This document shows positions 1 through 5,746 of a stretch of DNA of 13,747 nucleotides, piece after piece. Below the pieces are notes generated by a model, which ran no database searches, was not told the DNA's origin, and was given only the letters and a program-made list of their open reading frames with translations. The position numbers and the translations under genes are program-made. Numbering within the stretch: position 1 is the stretch's first letter; every line of letters starts with the position of its first letter. This stretch comes from Treponema sp. (GTDB lineage Bacteria; Spirochaetota; Spirochaetia; Treponematales; Breznakiellaceae), in the NCBI GenBank assembly GCA_031277045.1, contig JAISLX010000097.1:1-13747 (forward strand), read 5' to 3'.

Positions 1-738
1 AACTTCGGGAACAAGCCGGTTACGGAGGCCAACGGGAACGGGGCGCTGCGCTTTGCGGTTGCCGAACCCAGTTCCGCGGCCTCAGGTGAACTGCTTGTCT
101 CAAAAGGCTCCCTGGCGGCTTCGTCCCTTACCTTTACAACGGCGGGCTACACCGGAACGGCGCAGGCCTGGTACGCCGCGGTTCCCTCAGGCGCCGCCGA
201 GCCCGGCTATGCCGCATATACCCCGCTGGGGGATATAGCCCCCGGGACCCACACAAATGAGGTAACCCTCCCCGGAACGAACGGCTACGACGTGTACGTG
301 GTATTGCTCAAGGACGGAAAGGCGGGCGCGCCGCACAAGGTAGTCTTCTCCGGAAGTGTTTTGAGGCAAGAGTCCGGTACCGGGGACGATGAACCGGACC
401 TTGATCCCAATCCCGGTGAAGGAGACCCGGGCGGTGAGGAACCGCTTGATCCCACTCCCGGTAAAGGAGACCCGGACGAGTTCCCGTTTACCAGCATAGA
501 GGCCGTCCGGAAATATATAGACAACCTGATCGGATCAGGCGACTTCCGCGGCAACAGCGTCAATAATCCCATACTCCTGCCGCTGGCGGTGAATTTGGAC
601 GAGAACAACACGGAAAAGATCCTGACGCTGATAGCGGGAAAGGGAAATACGTTGACCTGGACCTGTCCCTCTGTGCCACTCCCCAAGACGAGTTTAGCTT
701 CGTATCTGTTTCTAACAATGACCGGGTGGTCTCCCTGA
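1..738 (+). CDS. Leucine-rich-repeat surface-type protein, upstream part (5' partial, ends at a frameshift)
   Basis: The frame is open from base 1, so the true start lies outside the window. Residues 1-120 or so are Ala/Gly/Ser/Thr-rich and look like an extracellular beta-type domain. An acidic, Pro/Gly-rich linker follows (about residues 126-160, built on repeats of the type DPxPGxGDPG). Then comes the opening of a module, FTSIEAVRKYIDNL, with GDFRGNSVNNP shortly after. After codon 215 (position 645) the frame turns into low-quality sequence and stops at TGA 736-738. The -1 frame instead continues as KYVDLDLSLC, which matches KYVALDLSLC in the second module of the same protein (about 1636-1665). 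This piece and the ORF ending at 2384 are therefore one gene with a single-base frame change. The Treponema BspA/TpLRR type suggests a secreted or surface adhesin-like protein. No signal peptide is visible because the N terminus is missing. Confidence 0.8.
   Translation, partial: NFGNKPVTEANGNGALRFAVAEPSSAASGELLVSKGSLAASSLTFTTAGYTGTAQAWYAAVPSGAAEPGYAAYTPLGDIAPGTHTNEVTLPGTNGYDVYVVLLKDGKAGAPHKVVFSGSVLRQESGTGDDEPDLDPNPGEGDPGGEEPLDPTPGKGDPDEFPFTSIEAVRKYIDNLIGSGDFRGNSVNNPILLPLAVNLDENNTEKILTLIAGKGNTLTWTCPSVPLPKTSLASYLFLTMTGWSP
636..648 (+). other. Frame-change site with overlapping slippery heptamers
   Basis: The bases GGGAAAGGGAAAT contain G GGA AAG (636-642), A AAG GGA (639-645) and G GGA AAT (642-648), each matching the X XXY YYZ pattern in the zero frame used by the upstream ORF. 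A -1 slip here joins residue 215 to AAA TAC GTT in frame 3 and restores homology with the second module. A one-base loss from a G run (GGGG to GGG) gives the same result, so the site may be a mutation, an assembly error, a phase-variable tract or a programmed frameshift. I did not find an obvious downstream pseudoknot. Confidence 0.6.
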
Positions 739-2384
739 CTATGCCCGATAAGGTAAAAGCCCTGGGTGAGTACACGATCAAGCAGTTTAAGACCCTTAAA
801 ATTATCAGGGCGGTGGGTTTATTAGACATCAGGCAGGGTACCTTCGCTGACAGAACAAACCTGGTCGTGGTGGACTTCCCGGCGGTAGAAACTATCGGCA
901 ATAATGCATTCTCAGGCTGTACCAGCCTTGTCAACGTGAACCTGCCGAAGGCGACAAACCTTGACTACAACGCCTTTTCAGGCTGTACCGCCCTGGTCTC
1001 GCTGAACCTGCCGGCGGTAAAAACTATCCGCGATGGGGTATTCTCAGGCTGTACCAGGCTTGTGAGTCTGAACGTTCCGGAACTAACGGGCATCGGCAAT
1101 AAGACATTCTCAGGCTGTACCGGCCTTGTCGACCTGAACTTTCCGAAGGCGGCAAGCATCGGCCAGTACGCCTTCAACAAGTGCACCGCCCTGGGCTCGC
1201 TGAACCTGCCGGCGGCGGCAAACATCGGCGACAACGTCTTCTTTGAAACCGGCGCAAAGCCGCTCACCCTTAACCTGCCCGCAAAAGCCCCAGCGTTTGG
1301 CTCAAACTCCTCGGCATCGGCCGGCTATGCCAAGAATGTTTTGATCAACCGGCCCGTGAACAATACCGGGTACGATGGCGCGTGGATAACCGCGTTCAAG
1401 AAGTTGTTCGGCGCCGGCGCCGATATCGCCTTAATCGGGAACCCGGCGTTCTTTACCCTGAAACCCCCGTTCACCAGCATGCAGTCCGCCGAAGAATACA
1501 TGGAACACATGACCATACTCGGAGACCCCCGCGGCCGCAGCCCCGACAATCCCCTGCCCCTGCAGATGCAGATACATCTGTCGGGCGCGAGCAGCTTTGG
1601 AAATCTCCTTGTGGCGATTGCGTCGAAGAAGAAATACGTTGCCCTGGACCTTTCCCTCTGTTCCATGAACGGAACCGAGTTTGATTTACGCACTCCAAGC
1701 AGTACCGGCAGAACCTACTTGGCAGGCCTGATTCTGCCCAATGCGGCGGAAAGCATCAAGGATATAGATTTCGATTATGTGCACACGTGGGCAAATTGGT
1801 TACGTTCCCTCAAGACTGTCAGCGGCAGCAATGTAAAAACCATCGGCAGAAGCGCCTTCAACACCTGTATGGCCCTAACCACGGTGGACTTCCCGAAGGC
1901 GCAAACCATTAAACACGACGCCTTCTCGATGTGTACAGCCCTAACCACGGTGAAATTACCGCAGGTGGTATTCCTCGCCTATGACAACAATCCTGAGGAC
2001 CCGGGAGCGGGCGCCTTCGAATCGTGTAGCGCCTTGACCACGTTGGATCTTCCGAATGCAGAATACATCGGCGCAACCGCCTTCGCTTCCTGTTTCTCCT
2101 TGACCACGTTGAACCTCCCGAAGGTAAAATACATTGATTGGCATGCCTTTGATGGTCTCGGCTACCGGTCCCACCAGTACCTTACCATCACGATGCCCCA
2201 GAACGCCCCGGGGCTTTTCCCCGCCGTCGAATTTGATAGCGAAGGGAAGGCTTACCCCGTAACCGTTACCATCAAACGGCCCCGCAACAGTACCGGCTAC
2301 GATGCCAAATGGTGGTACAACTTCAAGAAGTTGTTTAGCTATAGAAACACGGCCGATATCACCCTGAGATTTCAGGATTTGTAA
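726..2384 (+). CDS. Leucine-rich-repeat (BspA/TpLRR, LRR_5-type) protein, downstream part of the same gene
   Basis: The GTG at 726 is only the first start codon in this frame. It has no ribosome site, and frame-3 coding sequence clearly extends back to about 645, so this is a continuation of the upstream piece and not a separate gene. Residues about 40-165 hold roughly six 22-residue repeats of the form TxLxxLxLPxxxxIxxxAFxxC, typical of Treponema/BspA leucine-rich repeats. The block closes with NRPVNNTGYDGAWITAFKKL. A second module opens at about 1468 (PFTSMQSAEEYM, then GDPRGRSPDNP), carries degenerate LRRs with TALTTVxLP cores, and closes with KRPRNSTGYDAKWWYNFKKL. The joined visible product is about 794 residues. 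The family commonly mediates binding to host or matrix proteins; that role is inferred. A strong terminator begins 25 bases after the stop. Confidence 0.85.
   Translation: MVSLTMPDKVKALGEYTIKQFKTLKIIRAVGLLDIRQGTFADRTNLVVVDFPAVETIGNNAFSGCTSLVNVNLPKATNLDYNAFSGCTALVSLNLPAVKTIRDGVFSGCTRLVSLNVPELTGIGNKTFSGCTGLVDLNFPKAASIGQYAFNKCTALGSLNLPAAANIGDNVFFETGAKPLTLNLPAKAPAFGSNSSASAGYAKNVLINRPVNNTGYDGAWITAFKKLFGAGADIALIGNPAFFTLKPPFTSMQSAEEYMEHMTILGDPRGRSPDNPLPLQMQIHLSGASSFGNLLVAIASKKKYVALDLSLCSMNGTEFDLRTPSSTGRTYLAGLILPNAAESIKDIDFDYVHTWANWLRSLKTVSGSNVKTIGRSAFNTCMALTTVDFPKAQTIKHDAFSMCTALTTVKLPQVVFLAYDNNPEDPGAGAFESCSALTTLDLPNAEYIGATAFASCFSLTTLNLPKVKYIDWHAFDGLGYRSHQYLTITMPQNAPGLFPAVEFDSEGKAYPVTVTIKRPRNSTGYDAKWWYNFKKLFSYRNTADITLRFQDL
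912..1121 (+). repeat. 66-bp tandem coding repeat (LRR units)
   Basis: The 12-mer TCAGGCTGTACC recurs exactly at 912, 978, 1044 and 1110, a strict 66-bp period encoding the 22-residue LRR unit that ends AFSGC and is followed by T. The near-identical DNA suggests recent unit duplication or gene conversion. Units before and after are more diverged. Confidence 0.9.
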
Positions 2385-2409
2385 CGGGCGCTGTTACTAA
2401 TGAGGAATG

Positions 2410-2453
2410 ACGGGAGGCTCAGGCGGCAAAGCGCCGCCTGAGCCTCCCGTTTT
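2410..2453 (+). terminator. Rho-independent terminator after the LRR gene
   Basis: An 18-bp perfect stem pairs 2410-2427 with 2433-2450 around the 5-base loop AAAGC, followed by TTTT. It lies 25 bases after the LRR stop codon. The T tract is short, but the stem is long and GC-rich. Confidence 0.85.
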
Positions 2454-2770
2454 CCTGTACTCACCACTTCAATGGACTTGTTCGATAACCCGGTTGGTTA
2501 TTTGCCAACCAAAGGTTGGTTCCAAGTCTCCCCAAAAACACGGATTTTGCCGGGAATCCGTGTTTTTTGTTGTTTTTAAGCGGTTGTTGTCGAACCTTTG
2601 GTTCGCCAGAAACTGAAGTTTCTGAACAACTCTATTGTTTTATGCAGTTCTCCCTCGCCCTCGCCCCGGCGCGAGGCCTCACACGCGGGCCTGCGCTTTC
2701 ATGAGGGATTCCTCATTATCTTGTGGCTTTTACCCCAAATCACCTGTACATTAAAAGGAGGAGGCGCATC
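2454..2770. repeat. Gene-free intergenic region rich in small inverted repeats
   Basis: No convincing coding sequence is present. The region holds several short dyads: GGTTGG (2492-2497), CCAACC (2505-2510) and GGTTGG (2514-2519), which can pair in two mutually exclusive ways; CGAACC-TTT-GGTTCG (2591-2605); CAGAAAC-TGAA-GTTTCTG (2607-2624); and ATGAGG-GATT-CCTCAT (2701-2716). GTTGT (2586-2590) can pair with ACAAC (2626-2630), enclosing two hairpins as a three-way junction. The layout resembles dispersed intergenic repeats or a structured leader. No promoter stands out. Confidence 0.55.
2534..2568. terminator. Bidirectional terminator-like hairpin
   Basis: A 13-bp perfect stem pairs AAAAACACGGATT (2534-2546) with its complement (2555-2567) around an 8-base loop. 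The A tract on one side and T tract on the other give a U-run on either transcript, the usual form of a bidirectional terminator. It would insulate the DUF3782-like gene from upstream transcription. Confidence 0.55.
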
Positions 2771-3397
2771 ATGGCGGACATACAGGAACGAGCCCCCCTC
2801 AACTTCGAGTCGGTCTGGGCCATGTTCCAGGAAACAGACAAGAAGTTCCGGGAAACGGACAAGAAGTTCCAGGAAACGGAAAAGCTGATCAAGGAAATCT
2901 CCCTGGAGATGAAAGAGAGCGGCCGCAGGATGGAACAGAGCAAGCGGGAACTGGACAAGAAAATGGGAGACCTGGGCAACCGGTTCGGCGAACTGGCCGA
3001 ACACCTGGTGGCCCCCAGCATCAACGAAAAGTTCAACGCCCTGGGCTATCATTTTAACGCCATATTGCCCGGCGGGATACGCATCGAAGAGCCAGGCGGA
3101 CGGACGCTGGCGGAAGTCGACTTGCTGCTGGAAAATACGGAAACTATGATAGCGGTGGAGGTAAAAGTGAAGCCGCACCACGAGGATGTTGACGAACACC
3201 TTAAGCGGCTGGAGGCGCTGCGCGCCTGGGCGGACAAATACAGGCCCGGGCGGAAGATACTGGGGGCGCTGGCGGGGGCTATTATGCCTCAGGGGGTGCG
3301 GCAGTATGCGCTTAAGGCCGGGCTGTACGTGATAGTGCAGTCCGGTGACACGATGAAGATTGATGTGCCTGAGGGCTTTGTGCCCCGGCAGTGGTAG
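2771..3397 (+). CDS. DUF3782-like protein: coiled coil plus PD-(D/E)XK nuclease-like domain
   Basis: The ATG at 2771 is chosen because AAAAGGAGGAGG lies about 8 bases upstream; an earlier in-frame ATG at 2723 has no such site. The 208-residue product starts with a predicted coiled coil (about residues 15-70) containing the heptads FQETDKK-FRETDKK-FQETEKL (residues 19-39). The C-terminal half (about 72-200) looks like a restriction-endonuclease fold: GELAEHL with E74, then EVDLLL with D117, then VEVKVK with E130 and K132, the expected D...ExK metal-binding set. I recognise the pattern as that of the DUF3782/DUF3782-like proteins common in cyanobacteria and some spirochaetes; their function is unknown. 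No signal peptide or membrane segment is seen. It stands alone, with no methylase or partner gene, so a restriction role is not supported. Nuclease activity is inference. Confidence 0.85.
   Translation: MADIQERAPLNFESVWAMFQETDKKFRETDKKFQETEKLIKEISLEMKESGRRMEQSKRELDKKMGDLGNRFGELAEHLVAPSINEKFNALGYHFNAILPGGIRIEEPGGRTLAEVDLLLENTETMIAVEVKVKPHHEDVDEHLKRLEALRAWADKYRPGRKILGALAGAIMPQGVRQYALKAGLYVIVQSGDTMKIDVPEGFVPRQW
2825..2887 (+). repeat. Three in-frame 21-bp repeats encoding coiled-coil heptads
   Basis: Three consecutive 21-bp units begin at the TTC codons at 2825, 2846 and 2867, each encoding F(Q/R)ET(D/E)K(K/L). The period is a multiple of three and of the heptad, so unit number can change without breaking the frame. 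Confidence 0.8.
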
Positions 3398-3548
3398 GCG
3401 TCCCCCTCTCCTCCAGCGTCCAGACGCTCAAAGAACCCCGCGCCATTACCTGTGAGTTCCCGCTGCTTGTTCCCGCTCCCGAAACGCCGCCCGCCGGGGC
3501 GTAACCGTCCTTCCCAGTCCAGGAAAGCCCCTCCCTATTTCCCATATC

Positions 3549-3652
3549 AGGGAATAGCCTGTTCCCTGGGAAGGGAAGAGCCTGTTCCCCGGTAAGGGAA
3601 TAGCCTGTTCCCCGGTAAGGGAATAGCCTATTCCCTGGGCAGGGAATAGCCT
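3549..3652. repeat. 23-bp palindromic tandem repeat, four full units plus a partial
   Basis: Units begin with AGGGAA at 3549, 3572, 3595, 3618 and 3641, an exact 23-bp period. The core AGGGAATAGCCTGTTCCC has arms GGGAA and TTCCC separated by 7 bases, so each unit can form a hairpin. Units differ at a few positions (for example AAGAGCC and CCTATTC variants). There are no unique spacers, so this is not a CRISPR array. Confidence 0.9.
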
Positions 3653-3660
3653 CACACGCG

Positions 3661-3700
3661 CCCGTGCACCTGTCAGGCGCAGGCCCGTGCACCCGGCAGG
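3661..3700. repeat. Second 23-bp-spaced direct repeat pair
   Basis: CCCGTGCACC occurs at 3661-3670 and again at 3684-3693, 23 bases apart. The similarity extends over about 17 bases with two mismatches (CTGTCAGG versus CCGGCAGG). GTGCAC inside each copy is a perfect palindrome. It directly follows the first array and shares its period but not its sequence. Confidence 0.7.
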
Positions 3701-3738
3701 TATCCCGCGCCATCGCCGTAAAATGCGTAAAAATGCTT

Positions 3739-4701
3739 TCAGGGCTGCCGGCGGGCTTCCAGAAAGTCCAGCAGGGGCTTTTCCCAACCCTTCGTTTCGT
3801 CCCTTTCGCCAAGAAAGCGCCGGTAAAGATTCAGAATATGCCCCCGGACCGCCTCCGCCGTCTCCTCGTCAATCCGGGGCAGTGTCCGGACGCCTTCCGC
3901 GCCGAAAAGCCGGGACACGAAGTCCTCCGCCTCCGCCGGGGGAAACGCGGCTGTGTCGAAGCAGGTCATGGCGTACATTGCCGCGGCCACGCAGTTCACG
4001 CTGTGCTGTTTGACGTAGAGGATCGCCTCCGTAATGTCCAGCGCCCCCTGGCGGCACTCCTGCGCCTGCCGGGAACAATCCTCCCCGGCGCCAAGGTCCG
4101 CCAGGGCCCGCGCGAAGCGGGTATAGGTAAAGATCATCACCATGACGTGAAGGCTGGGGATACACATCAAATGGGGATCGAACAGGTGTATCAGCAGGAA
4201 GCGGAACCGCCTGATGTAAAAGGGCCGGCGGGTGGTGGAAAGGTTCCTGCGGTAAACGGTTCCCGCGAAACGGTACAATTCGCCCATCGAATCCAGAAAA
4301 CCCGCCGCCGCGTCCCGGGCCCCCCCGCCAAAACGTTCAAGCAGGAAGCCGAGCGTCCGCATCCACAGGGCCACAAAGTCCAGGTAGATGACGACCCAGC
4401 CGGGGCTGAAGGGGATACTATCGTCCAGTTCGTGATCCACCGCCGAAACGGGAATCTGTTTCGCGGCGTTAAGGTTCCGGGCCAGGGCCGCCCGGTACTG
4501 GCAAAAGAAAAAATTGTAAAAAATCGAACCTATGCAGCGGCGCAGCCGGGGCCGCTGCCGCCGGTCCGAAAAAATCCTGACAAAAACAAACCATGCCGGA
4601 ACGCCGGCCATCTTTTTTAGCGCCGTCATAACAGGGCGATAGTAGCGGATAAGGGCCTTTTCTGTCACGGACCGATGCTCTACAATCCGTTTACGCCGCA
4701 A
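3739..4701 (-). CDS. Putative membrane-associated PAP2/IPCS-like phosphatase family protein
   Basis: The 320-residue product has several hydrophobic stretches, including about 36-42, 57-68, 98-121 and 165-195, suggesting a polytopic inner-membrane protein. Possible PAP2-superfamily signatures are ELDDSIPFSPGWVVIY (91-106), TRRP (157-160), CIPSLHV (180-186, H185) and VKQHSVNC (230-237, H233). PAP2 enzymes cleave phosphate from lipid phosphates using the two His residues. Here the Asp normally found a few residues after the second His is Asn (N236), so catalysis is uncertain. The longest frame begins at TTG 4701, which lies under the ribosome site of the divergent gene; GTG at 4668 (product starting MTEKALIRYY) is a good alternative. 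Neither has a clear ribosome site. The overlapping plus-strand frame is rich in G/P/R/Q and is rejected. The function is a weak assignment, but the gene itself is likely real. Confidence 0.7.
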   Translation of the reverse strand: MRRKRIVEHRSVTEKALIRYYRPVMTALKKMAGVPAWFVFVRIFSDRRQRPRLRRCIGSIFYNFFFCQYRAALARNLNAAKQIPVSAVDHELDDSIPFSPGWVVIYLDFVALWMRTLGFLLERFGGGARDAAAGFLDSMGELYRFAGTVYRRNLSTTRRPFYIRRFRFLLIHLFDPHLMCIPSLHVMVMIFTYTRFARALADLGAGEDCSRQAQECRQGALDITEAILYVKQHSVNCVAAAMYAMTCFDTAAFPPAEAEDFVSRLFGAEGVRTLPRIDEETAEAVRGHILNLYRRFLGERDETKGWEKPLLDFLEARRQP

Positions 4702-4715
4702 GGAGGATCAGTATC

Positions 4716-5636
4716 ATGCGTTTAATTGATTTGGGACTTTCAGGTTTGCGGGTCCCGGTTATTGCCGTGGGCTGTATGCGGATCAACGGGCTCACCGGGA
4801 CGGAAGCGGAACGTTTCGTCAAAAGCGCTCTGGACCTGGGGGCCTGTTTTTTTGACCACGCCGACATTTACGGCGGCGGCGCCTGCGAGGAGATTTTCGC
4901 GAAGGCCGCCGGCATGAACGCCGCGCTACGGGAAAAGATTTTGATCCAAACCAAATGCGGTATCCGCCCCGGTGTGGCTTTCGATTTCTCAAAAGAGCAT
5001 ATCCTTAAATCCGTGGACGAAAGCCTTAAACGGCTCAAAACCGATTATGTCGACGTGCTGCTTCTCCACCGGCCCGACGCACTGGTGGAGCCGGAAGAGG
5101 TGGCGGAGGCGTTCGGCATCCTCCACGCGCAGGGGAAAGCGCGGAATTTTGGGGTTTCCAACCAGAATCCCGGACAGATCAGGCTGCTGCGAAAGTACCT
5201 GGCCCAGCCCATTGTGGTAAACCAGCTCCAGCTTTCCATTACCAACGCCACGTCCATCACCCAGGGCCTCCACGTCAACATGCTGGACGATACCGCGCTG
5301 AACCGGGACGGGAGCGTCCTGGACTTCTGCCGGCTTAACGATATCACCATCCAGCCCTGGTCTCCGTTCCAGTACGGCCTTTTCAAAGGGGTCTTTCTGG
5401 ACAACGGGGAATTTCCCAATCTTAACGTGAAAATCAACGAGATCGCCGGGAAGTACGGGGTAAGCAATACCACCATCGCCCTGGCCTGGCTCCTGCGGCA
5501 TCCCGCCAAATTCCAGCCCGTTACCGGCACCATGAACGCCGGGCGGCTGGCGGACTGCGTCAAGGCGGCGGACATCGTTATAACCAGGGAGGAATGGTAC
5601 GAGATTCTCCTGGCCGCGGGGAACACCTTGCCCTAA
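4716..5636 (+). CDS. Aldo/keto reductase (YdhF-like)
   Basis: A 306-residue cytoplasmic NAD(P)H-dependent oxidoreductase of the usual length for the family. The catalytic tetrad is visible: D47 and Y52 in FFDHADIYGGG, K80 in IQTKCG, and H118 in LLLHRPD. GVSNQNPGQI (about 145-154) and the later PWSPFQYGLF (about 214-223) are standard barrel motifs, and PVTGTMNAGRL near the C terminus is the cofactor 2'-phosphate-binding region. The start is set by AGGAGG at 4701-4706, 9 bases before ATG. It is divergent from the PAP2-like gene with almost no intergenic space, so its promoter must lie inside that gene's 5' end. The substrate cannot be told from sequence; general carbonyl reduction is the safe call. 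The similarity to E. coli YdhF is by motif and overall layout, from memory. Confidence 0.93.
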   Translation: MRLIDLGLSGLRVPVIAVGCMRINGLTGTEAERFVKSALDLGACFFDHADIYGGGACEEIFAKAAGMNAALREKILIQTKCGIRPGVAFDFSKEHILKSVDESLKRLKTDYVDVLLLHRPDALVEPEEVAEAFGILHAQGKARNFGVSNQNPGQIRLLRKYLAQPIVVNQLQLSITNATSITQGLHVNMLDDTALNRDGSVLDFCRLNDITIQPWSPFQYGLFKGVFLDNGEFPNLNVKINEIAGKYGVSNTTIALAWLLRHPAKFQPVTGTMNAGRLADCVKAADIVITREEWYEILLAAGNTLP

Positions 5637-5746
5637 AACCGGTTATCGTTCCGGCGGTTTACGCGGCTTGCGGGGTATAACAATTCACGCTGCCGCGCCG
5701 AGGCGGACCGCTAGCAATTCCTACATAAATGTATTAATGTCTGTTC
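5637..5746. promoter_or_regulatory. Intergenic region upstream of the NifA-like gene, with a short dyad
   Basis: The interval has no strong terminator for the reductase gene. Near its end, TACAT-AA-ATGTA (5722-5733) is a perfect 5-bp dyad 13 bases before the ATG of the regulator, a possible operator. No sigma-54 element or classical TGT-N10-ACA site was found here. A TATAAC at 5676-5681 has no well-spaced -35. Confidence 0.3.

Larger units (their letters stand above)
3398..3738. other. Non-coding interval between convergent genes
   Basis: This 341-base stretch holds the 23-bp tandem array (3549-3652) and a second 23-bp-spaced repeat pair (3661-3700). Overlapping minus-strand reading frames here are artefacts: because 23 is not a multiple of 3, the repeat is translated in a new frame each unit. 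No clear terminator was seen for either flanking gene, unless the hairpin-forming repeats themselves serve that purpose. Confidence 0.6.

Noticed and set aside
645..740. Calling the LRR gene a plain pseudogene
   Set aside because: Only one frame change is seen, it lies on slippery heptamers, and the rest of the frame is intact over more than 1.7 kb, so decay is not established.
2407..2616. Small plus-strand ORF of 69 aa
   Set aside because: It starts inside the spacer of a terminator and is read through its stem and several dyads; there is no ribosome site.
2723..2770. Upstream ATG (2723) as start of the DUF3782-like gene
   Set aside because: The strong AGGAGG site sits just before the ATG at 2771, and the added residues would be translated from leader sequence.
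3549..3652. CRISPR array
   Set aside because: Units are directly adjacent at 23 bp with no unique spacers, and there are no cas genes.
3312..3812. Minus-strand ORF of 166 aa (and the overlapping 3446-3787 ORF)
   Set aside because: Its repetitive protein comes only from the non-coding 23-bp repeat read in successive frames, and it overlaps real coding sequence at both ends.
3664..4620. Plus-strand ORF of 318 aa opposite the PAP2-like gene
   Set aside because: Composition is G/P/R/Q-rich with no motif, no ribosome site and no hydrophobic pattern; the minus-strand product has coherent membrane segments and motifs.
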